Assembly: GCF_004358695.1 (NCBI RefSeq)
Contig: NZ_SNAA01000005.1
Span: forward strand, 143,063 to 207,062
Direction: 5' to 3'
Length of the DNA: 64,000 bases
Origin: Palleronia sediminis
Lineage (GTDB): Bacteria > Pseudomonadota > Alphaproteobacteria > Rhodobacterales > Rhodobacteraceae
The translations under genes and the position numbers were made by a program. Below the pieces are notes generated by a model. It saw only the letters and a list, made by a program, of their open reading frames with translations. It ran no database searches and was not told the DNA's origin. Shown in pieces: positions 8,532-18,185 of this stretch (the first letter of the stretch is position 1; each line of letters opens with the position of its first letter).

Positions 8532-10783
8532 CATTCACAGCCTCCTACCGGGTCCAGCTTCGCGAGGGGATGGATTTCGCGGCCCTGCGCGACCGCCTGC
8601 CGCAGATCGCGGCTTTGGGGGTGAGCCATCTCTACCTGCCGCCGATCCTGGCCGCGCAACCCGGTTCGACCCATGGCTATGACGTGACCGACCCGACGCG
8701 GATCGACCCCGCGCTCGGCGGGCGCGACGGGTTCGAGGCGCTGTCGCGCGCGGCCCGCGATGCGGGGCTCGAGATCATCCTCGACATCGTGCCGAACCAC
8801 ATGGCCTTCGGGCTCGACACGCCCTGGCTGGTCGATGTGCTGCGCCACGGGCAGCAGAGCGAACACGCCCCCGTCTTCGATATCGACTGGGCGGCGGGGC
8901 CGCTGGTCCTGCCATGGGCGATCGAGCCGCTGGCCGAGACGGCAGAGGCGGGCGGCGTCGCGATCGAGGGCGACAGCATGCGCGTCGGCGCGCTGTCGCT
9001 GCCCCTCGCCCCCGGTACCGCGGACGACGCGACCGGCCCCCTGTCGCCCGAACAGGCCGAGACCGTAATGGGGCGGCAGGCCTGGCGTCTCCTGCCATGG
9101 CAGCTCGAACGCGACAGCATCACGCATCGCCGCTTCTTCTCGGTCACGGGCCTGATCGGCGTGCGGGTCGAGGACGCGGCCGTGTTCGAACGCACCCATG
9201 CCGAAGTGCTCGACCTCGCGCGGCAGGGGTTGATCCACGGGCTGCGCGTCGATCACGTCGATGGGCTCGTCGATCCGGGCGGCTATCTCGAACGCCTGGC
9301 CGCAAGCCTGCCCGACCTGCCGATCTGGGTCGAAAAGATCCTCGTGACCGGCGAAACCCTGCGGGACTGGCCCGTTGCCGGCACCACCGGCTACGAGGCC
9401 GCGGCCGTCATCGCGCAAAGCCTCACCGACCCCGACGGGCTCAAGGTCATCGACGCGCTCTGGCGCGAGGCCACCGGGATCGAGGGCGATTTCCACGCCC
9501 AGGTCGAGACGGCCAAGCGCGAGATGCTGACCGACGAGCTTGCCGCCGAGCTGCGTCAGCTTCGCGGTCTCGCCGAGGCGGTGGCCGAGGACGAAGGCCG
9601 CCCCACCGGCCCCGAGATCCTGCGCGAGGCGCTGAGCGAACTGCTCACCGCCTTTCCCCGCTATCGCAGCTATATCGGCGCGGGCGCCGATGCCGACGAT
9701 CGCGCGATCTGGACGGACAGCGCCGATCACGCCGCGCAGAACGTGCGCCTGCGTGACGAGATCGACTGGGTCGTGGCGCGCATCCTCGAGGGCGAAACCG
9801 CACCCGCGCGGCGGCTTGCCGTGCGGATGGAACAGGTCTCGGGCGCGCTGCTGGCCAAGGCGCATGAGGACACGGCCGGGTTCCGGTTCAACCGGCTGCT
9901 CTCGGCCAACGAGGTCGGCGCCGATCCCGACCGTCCCACAGCCCGAACCGCCGAGATCGCGGCCTTCTGGTCCGACCGCCAGGCGCAATGGCCCCACGCC
10001 CTGACGCTCGGCTCGAGCCACGACACCAAGCGCAGCGAAGACGCCCGCGCCCGGATCGCCGCCATCACCCACGCCCCCGACGCCTTTGCCGCGCTCTGGC
10101 GCGAGGCCGAGGGGCTGCCCGGCGCGGGGACGCTCGAGGCGAACCGGCGGTTCTACGCCATGCAGGCGGCGCTGGCTCTCTGGGGCGCCCCCGAGGCGGC
10201 CGAGCGCGTGGCCGCGCACATGGTCAAGGCGCTGCGCGAGGGCAAGGAGGTCAGCTACTGGATCGCCCCCGACGAGGCGCTCGAGGCGCGGATGCAGGAT
10301 TGGGTCCGCGCGCTCATGGCCCGCTGGGACGACACCCGCCCGCCCGACCTGCTGCGGCTGGTCGAGATCGGCGAAAGCCTGTCGCTGGCCGAGCTGGCCC
10401 TGCGCTGCATCGCGCCCGGAATGCCCGATATCTACCAGGGCGGCGAAGGCGCGATCCTGCACCTGACCGACCCCGACAACCGCCGCCCGCCTGACTGGGC
10501 GGCGCTGGCACGCCTGCCCGCGGACGACCGACTCGCCGACCGCAAGGCGCGGCTTGTCCGCCATGCGCTCGCGCTGCGCGCGGATGCCCCCGCGCTGTTC
10601 GCCGAGGGCGCGGTGGAGTGGACCGCGCGCGACGGCAGCCGCGCCATGACCCGCCGCCACGAGGGCGCGCGCGTCGCCGTCGAGATCGGGACGGGTGCCG
10701 CGCCGGCAGGGATGCGCGAGATATGGGCCGACCCCGGATCGGGGGCGGGATTTCCCGTGCGGCTGCTAAGTGAAAAGACATAG
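8528..10783 (+). CDS. treY: Malto-oligosyltrehalose synthase
   Basis: Rearranges the reducing-end alpha-1,4 bond of malto-oligosaccharides to alpha-1,1, forming maltooligosyl-trehalose. The 751-residue product begins MTFTASYRVQLREGMDF. It has the family region GVSHLYLPPI, HGYDVTDPTRIDPALGG, LDIVPNHMAF, the nucleophile Asp in GLRVDHVDGL, the acid Glu in IWVEKIL, and SSHDTKRSEDARAR in the C-terminal half. It is translationally coupled to treZ, and together they turn glycogen-like glucans into trehalose, an osmoprotectant. Confidence 0.95.
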   Translation: MTFTASYRVQLREGMDFAALRDRLPQIAALGVSHLYLPPILAAQPGSTHGYDVTDPTRIDPALGGRDGFEALSRAARDAGLEIILDIVPNHMAFGLDTPWLVDVLRHGQQSEHAPVFDIDWAAGPLVLPWAIEPLAETAEAGGVAIEGDSMRVGALSLPLAPGTADDATGPLSPEQAETVMGRQAWRLLPWQLERDSITHRRFFSVTGLIGVRVEDAAVFERTHAEVLDLARQGLIHGLRVDHVDGLVDPGGYLERLAASLPDLPIWVEKILVTGETLRDWPVAGTTGYEAAAVIAQSLTDPDGLKVIDALWREATGIEGDFHAQVETAKREMLTDELAAELRQLRGLAEAVAEDEGRPTGPEILREALSELLTAFPRYRSYIGAGADADDRAIWTDSADHAAQNVRLRDEIDWVVARILEGETAPARRLAVRMEQVSGALLAKAHEDTAGFRFNRLLSANEVGADPDRPTARTAEIAAFWSDRQAQWPHALTLGSSHDTKRSEDARARIAAITHAPDAFAALWREAEGLPGAGTLEANRRFYAMQAALALWGAPEAAERVAAHMVKALREGKEVSYWIAPDEALEARMQDWVRALMARWDDTRPPDLLRLVEIGESLSLAELALRCIAPGMPDIYQGGEGAILHLTDPDNRRPPDWAALARLPADDRLADRKARLVRHALALRADAPALFAEGAVEWTARDGSRAMTRRHEGARVAVEIGTGAAPAGMREIWADPGSGAGFPVRLLSEKT

Positions 10784-10883
10784 ACGCCTGAATTTCGGGC
10801 GAAAATCCCCGGTATCGCGGAACCGTATCGGGGGGTGGGGCATTGCGGGGTTAACGCTTCATGAACGGTCGGGAGGCCCGGTT

Positions 10884-12008
10884 ATGCCCCATTCCTGCAA
10901 CCTGGCCGCCCCCGTTCCCGCCACGTCGGCCGCGGCCGGAACGCGGGTCGCGGCGATCGTGCTGGCGGGCGGACGGGGCACGCGCCTGCACGAGCTGACC
11001 GATACGCTGTGCAAACCGGCCGTCCCCTTTCTCGGCGAGAACCGGATCATCGACTTCACCATGGGCAATCTTTGCCGCTCGGGCTTCGGCGCGGCGACGG
11101 TGGCCACGCAATACCGCGCCGCGCCCCTGCACGGGCACCTGCGGCGCACGTGGTCGGACCGCATCGCGCTGCGGCTGCGCCATGGCCCGACCGTCACCGG
11201 CCGCCGCGAGGGGTCGCGCGGCACTGCCGACGCGGTGCGCATCCTCATGGACGAGATCGACGCTTCGGGCGCGCGCGAGCTGCTGGTCCTCGCCGCCGAC
11301 CACGTCTATCGCATGGATTACCGCGACCTCATCGCCGATCACCGGCGGCGTCACGCCTCGGTCACGGTCGCCGTGGATCTGGTGCCGCGCGCCACCGCCT
11401 CGGCCTTCGGAGTGCTCGCCGCCGATCCGGGCGGGCGGATCTCGCGCTTCGTCGAAAAGCCCGCGAACCCGCCGGGCTGCGCGGGCGATCCGTCGCGCTC
11501 GATGGTCAGCATGGGGCTCTATGTCTTCGACTGGGCCTGGCTGCGCGCGCATCTGGCCCAGGTTCCCGAGGCGTTGGATTTCGGACATGACATCCTGCCC
11601 GTCGCCGTGACCGAAGGGCGCGCCATCGTCCATGCGCCGGGCCGGGCGCGGCCGTTCTACTGGCGCGACGTGGGCACGCTCGACGGGCTGCTCGACGCGG
11701 CGCTCGATTTCGCCTCCGACACGCCGCCCTTTCCCCTGCCCCGGCCGCTGCGCCCCGCGCAGATGCGGCTGCGCGACCGACATCACGGCATCGTCGATTC
11801 GCTGCTCATGCCGCGCACGATGGTCTCGGAGGGCGCGCTGCTCAGCCGCTGCATCGTGGCGCCGGGCAGCGTCCTGCCCTTCGGCACGCGGATCGGCGTC
11901 GATGCCGGGCGCGACGCGCAGTTCTATCGCTGCAGCGGGCGCGGCACGGTGCTGGTCACGCCCGAGATGATCCGCGACGCCGCCCCCCGCGCGGGCGCGC
12001 GGGCCTGA
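10884..12008 (+). CDS. Glucose-1-phosphate adenylyltransferase-like protein (short GlgC)
   Basis: A 374-residue nucleotidyltransferase related to ADP-glucose pyrophosphorylase. It has the nucleotide loop AGGRGTRL, KPAVPF, GTADAV, DHVYRMDY, the sugar-phosphate Lys in FVEKP, SMGLYVF and YWRDVGT. It is shorter than standard GlgC (about 420), mainly between strand 4 and GTADAV and in the C-terminal beta-helix. The start at 10884 is chosen because GGGAGG lies about seven bases upstream. It follows treZY on the same strand by 100 bases, and glgA and glgB are absent, so it may supply ADP-glucose for glucan synthesis or be a specialised paralogue. Confidence 0.8.
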   Translation: MPHSCNLAAPVPATSAAAGTRVAAIVLAGGRGTRLHELTDTLCKPAVPFLGENRIIDFTMGNLCRSGFGAATVATQYRAAPLHGHLRRTWSDRIALRLRHGPTVTGRREGSRGTADAVRILMDEIDASGARELLVLAADHVYRMDYRDLIADHRRRHASVTVAVDLVPRATASAFGVLAADPGGRISRFVEKPANPPGCAGDPSRSMVSMGLYVFDWAWLRAHLAQVPEALDFGHDILPVAVTEGRAIVHAPGRARPFYWRDVGTLDGLLDAALDFASDTPPFPLPRPLRPAQMRLRDRHHGIVDSLLMPRTMVSEGALLSRCIVAPGSVLPFGTRIGVDAGRDAQFYRCSGRGTVLVTPEMIRDAAPRAGARA

Positions 12009-12015
12009 TCCGAAC

Positions 12016-12035
12016 TCTTCTCTTTCCAAATACCC
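12016..12035. repeat. Recurrent intergenic 20-bp motif, copy 1
   Basis: TCTTCTCTTTCCAAATACCC lies in the gap between the convergent genes glgC-like and xylB. It matches, apart from a central base, the reverse complement of the copy at 47671-47690 and the copy at 55260-55279. No hairpin is formed by this copy on its own. Confidence 0.7.
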
Positions 12036-12083
12036 GATACCGCGCGCGCCGCCTTGCGCACCGGCCGGGCCCTGCGCGCGCCC

Positions 12084-13520
12084 TCAGCCAAAGCCCGCCG
12101 CGAAACGCGCCGCGTCGCGATAGCGGGCATGTCCGGCGGCGAACGCGTCCGACAACGCTTCGACGGGCTCGATCCGCCGCGCGACGGGGGGGGCGGCGGC
12201 CGCGGTGTCGCCCGTGGCGGCCATCCGGCCCAGCCGCGCCGCACCCAGCGCGGCCCCGTATTCGCCCGCCTGCGGCACGTCCACCGGCACGTCCAGCGCC
12301 GTCGCGATGGCCTCGAGCCAGTAGTCCGAGCGGCTGCCCCCGCCGACGGCCACGAGGCTGTCGATGGCGGTTCCCGTCTCGGCCAGCGCATCGCGGCAAT
12401 CGCGCAGTGCGAATGTCACGCCCTCGATCACCGCGCGGGTCGCGGCCGCACGGTCGGTCGCGTGGTCGAGCCCCAAAAAGGCGCCGCGCGCGGTGGCCGA
12501 GTTCAGCGGGGTCCGCTCTCCGCCCAGGTAGGGCAGGAAAACGGGGCGCCCCGGCGCCCGCAACTCGTCCAGCCCGGCGGTCAGCGCGGCGGGATCCTCG
12601 CCCATCAGGCGCGCCGCCCAGTTCAGCGAATCGGTGGCCGACAGGATCACCCCCATCTGGTGCCACGTCCCGGCCAGCGCGTGGCAAAAGCTGTGCACCG
12701 CCGTCTCGGGGCGCGGGCTGAACCCTTCGGTCGCGGCAAACAGCACCCCCGACGTGCCCAGCGACACAAAGGCCTGCCCCCGCGCCACGACTCCCATCCC
12801 GATGGCCGAGGAGGCGTTGTCCCCGGCCCCGCCCGCGACCGGCACGCCCTCGGGCAGGCCGTGACGCTGGGCCAGCACGGCCCTGAGCCCGCCAGAAACC
12901 TCGGCGCCCTCGACCAGCCGCCCCACCGCCGCGCGGTCGAGCCCCGAACGCGCCAGCAGATCGTCGCTCCAGTCGCGCGCACCGACGTCGAGCCATGCCG
13001 TCCCCGAGGCGTCCGACATCTCGGCCACGCGCTCTCCGGTCAGGTAGAGCCGCAGGAAATCCTTGGGCAACAGGCAGGCCGAAACGCGGTCCCAGGTCTC
13101 GGGCTCGGTCTCGCGGACCCAGGCGGCCTTGGGCGCGGAAAAGCCCGGAAAGACGATATTGCCGGTGATCTCGCGCCAGCCCGGCTCGGCATCCATGCGC
13201 GCGGCCTGGTCGTGGGCGCGCGTGTCGTTCCACATCATGCAGGGCCGCAGCACCCGGTCGACCGCGTCCAGCAGCACGACGCCATGCATGTGCCCCGAAA
13301 GCCCGATTCCGGCGACCGCGCCCAGATCGGCGCGCCCACCCAGCGCGGTCAGCACCGTGTCCGTGGCCGCCAGCCAGTCGCCCGGATCCTGCTCGGACCA
13401 GCCGTCGCGCGGCCGCGTTCCGGTCAGCGGCACGGTCTCTTCGGCGATCACGCCCTCGTTCTCGTCGATCAGCAGCGCCTTGAGCGACGACGTTCCCAGG
13501 TCCAGCCCCAGATACATCAT
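12084..13520 (-). CDS. xylB: Xylulokinase
   Basis: FGGY-family kinase that phosphorylates D-xylulose to xylulose 5-phosphate. The 478-residue product starts [17 protein letters not shown] (ATP-binding phosphate 1 motif). It has [13 protein letters not shown] and MMWNDTRA, which match xylulokinases rather than glycerol kinases, and a C-terminal [15 protein letters not shown]. The start at 13520 overlaps the stop of the ATPase gene (ATGA at 13517-13520). It is the last gene of the xylF-permease-ATPase-xylB operon. No xylose isomerase gene is visible here. Confidence 0.92.
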   Translation of the reverse strand: MMYLGLDLGTSSLKALLIDENEGVIAEETVPLTGTRPRDGWSEQDPGDWLAATDTVLTALGGRADLGAVAGIGLSGHMHGVVLLDAVDRVLRPCMMWNDTRAHDQAARMDAEPGWREITGNIVFPGFSAPKAAWVRETEPETWDRVSACLLPKDFLRLYLTGERVAEMSDASGTAWLDVGARDWSDDLLARSGLDRAAVGRLVEGAEVSGGLRAVLAQRHGLPEGVPVAGGAGDNASSAIGMGVVARGQAFVSLGTSGVLFAATEGFSPRPETAVHSFCHALAGTWHQMGVILSATDSLNWAARLMGEDPAALTAGLDELRAPGRPVFLPYLGGERTPLNSATARGAFLGLDHATDRAAATRAVIEGVTFALRDCRDALAETGTAIDSLVAVGGGSRSDYWLEAIATALDVPVDVPQAGEYGAALGAARLGRMAATGDTAAAAPPVARRIEPVEALSDAFAAGHARYRDAARFAAGFG

Positions 13521-14284
13521 GCCGCCAGGTGCTCGGGCGTCTTGCCGGCGATGATCATGCCCAGCAGATCGTCGGTCGAGACCTTGTCGACCTCGACCAC
13601 GCCGACGAGCTCGCCGTTCTTCATCACCGCCGCCCGGTCGCAAAGCCGTTTCACCTGGTGCACGTCATGGTCGATGAGAAAGATCCCCAGCCCCTGTTTC
13701 TTGAGCTCCTGGATCAGCTCGGCGACCATCTGCGTCTCTTGCGGGCCGAGCGCTGCGGTGGGTTCGTCCATGACGAGGATCTTCGCCTCGAAATAGACCG
13801 CGCGGGCGATGGCGACCGACTGGCGCTGCCCGCCCGACAGCGACGAGACGGGGGCCGCGAACTTGCGGAAATTGGGATTGAGCCGCTTGAAGATCCGGCG
13901 CGTCTCGGCCTCCATCGCGGCATCGTCGACAAAGCCCAGCGCGGTGGTCAGCTCGCGCCCGAGAAACAGGTTCGACGCGGCGTCGAGATTGTCGGCCAGC
14001 GCGAGCGTCTGGTAGATCGTCTCGATATTGTAGGTGCGGGCATCGCGCGGCGTCTGGATATCGGCCTTCTTGCCGTTGACGAAGATCTCGCCCGAATCCT
14101 GCCTGTAGGCGCCCGACAGGCACTTGATGAGCGTCGATTTGCCCGCCCCGTTATGCCCCAACAGGCCCACGACCTCGCCGGGGAACAGGTCGACCGAGAC
14201 GTGATCGACGGCCTTGATACCGCCGAACGAGATCGAGATATCGCGCATCTCGACCAATGGGGTTCCGCTGCGATCGACCATCAT
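13517..14284 (-). CDS. Sugar ABC transporter ATP-binding protein, single domain
   Basis: Energises sugar import with the neighbouring permease. The 255-residue protein has one complete nucleotide-binding domain: Walker [10 protein letters not shown], signature LSGGQRQ, Walker [13 protein letters not shown] and the switch His in LIDHD. Classical XylG/RbsA proteins carry two tandem domains in about 500 residues, so this is the FrcA-like single-domain type that should dimerise. It overlaps both neighbours by ATGA junctions, at 14281-14284 and 13517-13520. Confidence 0.9.
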   Translation of the reverse strand: MMVDRSGTPLVEMRDISISFGGIKAVDHVSVDLFPGEVVGLLGHNGAGKSTLIKCLSGAYRQDSGEIFVNGKKADIQTPRDARTYNIETIYQTLALADNLDAASNLFLGRELTTALGFVDDAAMEAETRRIFKRLNPNFRKFAAPVSSLSGGQRQSVAIARAVYFEAKILVMDEPTAALGPQETQMVAELIQELKKQGLGIFLIDHDVHQVKRLCDRAAVMKNGELVGVVEVDKVSTDDLLGMIIAGKTPEHLAA

Positions 14285-15573
14285 TTGGCTCCCGTGCGTT
14301 TGCGATAGACGATGTCGACCAGCACGGCGAGCACCAGCACACCCCCCACGACGATGTTCTGGAACGGCGCGTCGACGCCGACCATGGCCATCCCCGATTG
14401 CAGCGACTGCATGATGAGCGCGCCGAGGATGGCGCCATAGATCGTGCCCATCCCGCCCGCCAGCGCGGTGCCGCCGATCACGGCGGCGGCGATGACGCGC
14501 AGCTCGTCCAGCGTGCCGATATCGTTGGAGTGGAACGACAGCCGCGCGCTCGCCACCAGGGCCGCCAGCGCGCAGAGCGTGCCCATGATGGCGAAAACCT
14601 TGACCGTCAGGAGCCGCGTGTTGATGCCCGACAGCTCGGCCGCGTCGGGGTTGCCGCCCGTGGCGAAGATATAGCGCCCCAGCCGCGTGCGCCGCGCCAC
14701 CACCGTCATCGCCACGGCGACCGCGATCAGCAGCAGCACCGAATAGGGCACGCCATAGCCCTGCGTATAGCCCTCGGGCATGGTGGTGCCCGCGGCCTCG
14801 AACTCGCGGGCGAGCACCCGGCCCGGCACGTCATAGGCGTTGAGCACCGCGACGAATCCGAGGATCAGCACCGCCGACACCGCCATCAGCGCGACCTCGG
14901 CCCAGACGGGCTTGACCGGGAACTCGTGCGCGATGCGCGCGCGCCGCGCCGACCAGATGGCGATGCAGGCCACGATCACGGCGACGGCGCCCAGGATCCA
15001 CGACCCGGTTTCGCCCATGGTGCCCGAGATGCCGCCCAAAAGCTGATAGGTCTCGTCCAGCGGGCCGATGGTCTGGCCACTGGTCAGGTACCACGCCACG
15101 TTGCGCCAGACCAGGAGCCCGCCCAGCGTCACGATGAAGGCCGGCACCGCGAGATAGCCGATGATATAGCCCTGGAACGCCCCGATCGCCGCACCGGTCA
15201 AGAGGCCCACGACGATGGCCACCGGCGCGATCAGCGGGTTGCCGAAATCGAGCCCGAGCCCCGGCAGGATGTTGGTCTGCGTGATCGCCATCATCGCCGA
15301 GCAGGTCGCCAGGAGCGAGCCCACCGACAGGTCGATATGGCGCGTGACGATGACGAAAACCATGCCGGTGGCCATGATCGCCACGCTGACGGTCTGGATC
15401 GTCAGGTTGAAGATGTTGCGCGGGGTCAGGAAACGCCCGTCGGTCAGGATGTTGAACATCACGCAGACGACGACGAAGGCGCCCACCATGCCCAGCAGCC
15501 GGGTGTCGATGCCCAGCGTCTCGAAGATGGATTTGCGCGGCGCTCGCGCGCGGGGGGCACTCGCCTCGGCCAT
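14281..15573 (-). CDS. xylH: Sugar ABC transporter permease, XylH-like
   Basis: A 430-residue multi-spanning permease of the BPD_transp_2 (ribose/xylose) family. Family traits include the periplasmic motif [13 protein letters not shown] near residue 70 and [16 protein letters not shown] near the C-terminus. A stretch of about 100 residues in the middle ([13 protein letters not shown] onward) lengthens it relative to RbsC, as is usual for XylH. The start [12 protein letters not shown] at 15573 avoids an Arg/Pro-rich false leader. It follows xylF after a strong intercistronic hairpin. Confidence 0.9.
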   Translation of the reverse strand: MAEASAPRARAPRKSIFETLGIDTRLLGMVGAFVVVCVMFNILTDGRFLTPRNIFNLTIQTVSVAIMATGMVFVIVTRHIDLSVGSLLATCSAMMAITQTNILPGLGLDFGNPLIAPVAIVVGLLTGAAIGAFQGYIIGYLAVPAFIVTLGGLLVWRNVAWYLTSGQTIGPLDETYQLLGGISGTMGETGSWILGAVAVIVACIAIWSARRARIAHEFPVKPVWAEVALMAVSAVLILGFVAVLNAYDVPGRVLAREFEAAGTTMPEGYTQGYGVPYSVLLLIAVAVAMTVVARRTRLGRYIFATGGNPDAAELSGINTRLLTVKVFAIMGTLCALAALVASARLSFHSNDIGTLDELRVIAAAVIGGTALAGGMGTIYGAILGALIMQSLQSGMAMVGVDAPFQNIVVGGVLVLAVLVDIVYRKRTGAK

Positions 15574-15656
15574 GGGACACCTGTTACCGGGGGTGAAAAG
15601 CAGCGGTGGGGCCGGCCCCGGCGCGGGCATCGCGCACGCATCGGGGCCGACCCGGT

Positions 15657-15684
15657 CGCGCGCCGCCTAGGGCAGCGGCGCGCG
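15657..15684 (-). terminator. Intercistronic hairpin after xylF
   Basis: Perfect 10-bp stem CGCGCGCCGC (15657-15666) paired with GCGGCGCGCG (15675-15684), loop of 8 bases, 10 bases beyond the xylF stop on the transcribed strand. There is no U-run, so it is more likely a 3'-end stabiliser or attenuator than a full terminator. Confidence 0.7.
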
Positions 15685-15694
15685 GGATGCGGGA

Positions 15695-16723
15695 TCACTC
15701 ACAGGGCGCGGGGCCGCCCTCGACGCCCTGGCACAGCTCGTCCTGCGAGATCCAGCCGGCATCCACGACCACGTCGAGATTGTCCTGCGTGATCGGCACC
15801 GGCGCGAGGAACTCGGCCCAGAGCGTCGTGCCGCCGGGCGAGGTCCATTCCTCGGCGCCCTCGACCTCGCTCATCTCGGTGCCGTTCGCCATCGACACGG
15901 CGATATTGGCGGCGTTGCGGCCCAGCTCGCGGCTGTCCTTCCAGACGGAAACGGTCTGCGTACCCTGCGCGATGCGGTTCAGCGCGGCCTTGTCGCCATC
16001 CTGGCCCGAGACGGGGATGCCATCCATTCCCTGCGCCGAAAGCGCGGCCACGGCGCCGCCCGCGGTGCCGTCGTTCGAGGCCACGACCGCGTCGACATTG
16101 TTGTCGTTGGCGGTCAGGATCTGTTCCATGTTGCGCTGGGCATTGGCCGGAAGCCATTGATCGGTATACGCTTCGCCGACGATGGTGATGTCGCCCGCGT
16201 CGATCGCCTCCTGCAATACCTCCTGCTGGCCGCCGCGCAGGAAATCGGCGTTGGGATCGGTGGGCGAGCCCTTGATCATCACGTAATTGCCGGTCGGCTG
16301 CTGTTCGAACACGGCGCGGGCCTGCATCCGCCCGACCTCGACGTTGTCGAAGGTCAGGTAAAACGCGCGCGGATCCTCGATCAGGCGGTCATAGCCCACG
16401 ACCGGGATGCCGTTATTGGCGGCAAGCTCGACGGCGGGGATGATCGCCTGGCTGTCCTGCGCGAGGATGATGAGCGCGTCGGCCCCCTGCGAGATCAGCG
16501 ATTCGATATCGGAAAGCTGCTTGGACGACGACGATTGCGCGTCGGCCGAGATATAGGTCGCCCCCGCCTCGTCGAGCGCGGCCTTGATCGCCGCCTCGTC
16601 GGTCTTCCAGCGTTCTTCCTGGAAATTCGACCAGCTCACGCCGACGGTCGGGCCGTCCTGCGCAAAGGCGGGGGTCAGCGCGGTGGCCGAAAGGGCCGCG
16701 GCAAGAAGGGTGCGTCTGTTCAT
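15695..16723 (-). CDS. xylF: Xylose ABC transporter substrate-binding protein
   Basis: Periplasmic sugar-binding protein, 342 residues. It has a cleavable signal peptide ([21 protein letters not shown], cut before QDGPTV). The mature sequence matches Xyl[19 protein letters not shown] near the N-terminus, [33 protein letters not shown] and [10 protein letters not shown]. It is the first gene of the operon xylF-xylH-ATPase-xylB. GGAGG lies seven bases before the ATG. Its promoter region carries a ROK-type operator overlapping a consensus -35 box, so expression is probably repressed without sugar by the divergent ROK protein. Confidence 0.93.
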   Translation of the reverse strand: MNRRTLLAAALSATALTPAFAQDGPTVGVSWSNFQEERWKTDEAAIKAALDEAGATYISADAQSSSSKQLSDIESLISQGADALIILAQDSQAIIPAVELAANNGIPVVGYDRLIEDPRAFYLTFDNVEVGRMQARAVFEQQPTGNYVMIKGSPTDPNADFLRGGQQEVLQEAIDAGDITIVGEAYTDQWLPANAQRNMEQILTANDNNVDAVVASNDGTAGGAVAALSAQGMDGIPVSGQDGDKAALNRIAQGTQTVSVWKDSRELGRNAANIAVSMANGTEMSEVEGAEEWTSPGGTTLWAEFLAPVPITQDNLDVVVDAGWISQDELCQGVEGGPAPCE

Positions 16724-16784
16724 GGTATCCTCCCAAAGGAATGTCGGAGTCGTTCCGCCCCGGACACGGCCATCTTGCGGTTTA

Positions 16785-16803
16785 TAGTTTTCCTGTCAAA
16801 CTA
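16785..16803. promoter_or_regulatory. XylR/ROK-type operator overlapping the xylF -35 box
   Basis: Inverted repeat TAGTTT-N7-AAACTA lies in the divergent gap between xylF and the ROK regulator. Read on the minus strand it contains TTGACA at 16799-16794, a perfect -35 hexamer for xylF transcription. The half sites resemble the TTAGTTT/AAACTAA operator known for ROK-family XylR proteins. Binding here would block RNA polymerase at xylF. Confidence 0.7.
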
Positions 16804-16919
16804 ATCTTTGCATCTTTCGCGACGTTCTTGCAGGATCGACGCAATGCCGTGCCCGTAGCGGGCCGGCGGTGGCGTTCCAGTGCTCCGTGCCGGGGCCTTT
16901 TGTTCGAGAGGGAAACGAA

Positions 16920-18185
16920 TTGCAGGGCCCCGAGCCGTCCCGCCCCGCCGTCACCTGCGGCCCGGTCCTGCTGGGCGATCCCGGCGGCGCGCGCCCGCTC
17001 AAGCTGCGCATCTTCGACCATATCCGCGCCTCGGGGCCGGTGTCGCGCGCGCAGGTCGCCAAGGATCTGGGCGTCTCGCCCGGCACCGTCTCGACCATGA
17101 CCGCCGATCTGATCGAGGCCGGCATCCTGCGCGAACACGCCGCCCCGCGCGATCCCGGCGACGTGGTGCGCGGCCGCCCGCCCGTGGGGCTGGCCGTCTG
17201 TCCCGAAACCTTCGTCGTTGCGGGCATCAAGATCGCCGCGCGCGAACGCTCGGGCATCCTCGTCGATTTCGCGGGCAACCGCCTCGCCACATCGCGCCAG
17301 CCCTGCGCCGATCGCGACATGGCGGCCGAGGCCCATGTCGAGGGCATCGCCGCGATGCTCGACGCGATGCTGGCCGAGGCCGGGCGCGACCGCCGCGACC
17401 TCGGGGGGGTCGGCATCGGGCTGCCGGGCTTTGTCGATCATGCCGCGGGGCGGGTCTTCTGGTCGCCGGTGCTGGATGCGCGCGACGTGGACCTCGCCGC
17501 GCTGGCGACGGCACGGCTGGGCGTGGCCACGCGCATCGACAACGACGCCAATCTCGTCGCGTTGGCCGAGCTGTGGTTCGGCAAGGGGCGCGAAACCTCG
17601 GATTTCGCCGTCGTCACGGTCGAGCAGGGCGTGGGCATCGGCGTCGTGCTGGGCCACCGGCTGTTTCGCGGGGCCAACGGGCTGGGGCTGGAGCTCGGCC
17701 ATACCAAGGTGCAGATCGACGGCGCGCTCTGCCGCTGCGGCCAGCGCGGCTGTCTCGAGGCCTATCTCGCCGATTACGCCATCGCACGCGAGGCCCCCGC
17801 CGCGCTCAATCTCGGCCCCGACGCGGCGCTGGCCATCCCCGAACTGATCGAGCTGCTCTCGCAAGAGGCCGCCGCCGGCAACGAGGCCGCGCGGTCGGTG
17901 GTGCGCAACGCGCGCCGCTATCTCGCCACGGGGCTGGCCACGGTCATCAACCTCTTCGACCCCAAGCTGCTGATCCTGTCAGGGGGGCGGATGCGCTATG
18001 ACTGGCTCGACCGCGACGCGCTGGCGGCCGAGCTGCGCCATGTCGTCATCGACGCGGGACAGGGGCCGACGCCGCTTCTGGTGCATGAATGGGGCGATCT
18101 GCTCTGGGCGCACGGGGCGGCGGCGCTGGCGCTCGATCACCTGACCGAGCGTGTCGTGACCGCCCCGCGCGAGGCCGTGGCATGA
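16920..18185 (+). CDS. ROK-family transcriptional regulator (XylR-like)
   Basis: An N-terminal winged helix (about residues 25-75; SRAQVAKDLGVSPGTVSTM) is followed by a ROK sugar-binding domain with DNDANLVALAE and the zinc motif CRCGQRGCLEAY. Divergent from the xylose operon, it is the probable xylose-responsive repressor acting on the operator at 16785-16803. There is no good ATG. A TTG at 16920 with AGAGGG about seven bases upstream is preferred over a GTG at 16869, giving 421 residues; the start is uncertain. The stop overlaps the next gene start (ATGA at 18182-18185). Confidence 0.87.
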   Translation: MQGPEPSRPAVTCGPVLLGDPGGARPLKLRIFDHIRASGPVSRAQVAKDLGVSPGTVSTMTADLIEAGILREHAAPRDPGDVVRGRPPVGLAVCPETFVVAGIKIAARERSGILVDFAGNRLATSRQPCADRDMAAEAHVEGIAAMLDAMLAEAGRDRRDLGGVGIGLPGFVDHAAGRVFWSPVLDARDVDLAALATARLGVATRIDNDANLVALAELWFGKGRETSDFAVVTVEQGVGIGVVLGHRLFRGANGLGLELGHTKVQIDGALCRCGQRGCLEAYLADYAIAREAPAALNLGPDAALAIPELIELLSQEAAAGNEAARSVVRNARRYLATGLATVINLFDPKLLILSGGRMRYDWLDRDALAAELRHVVIDAGQGPTPLLVHEWGDLLWAHGAAALALDHLTERVVTAPREAVA

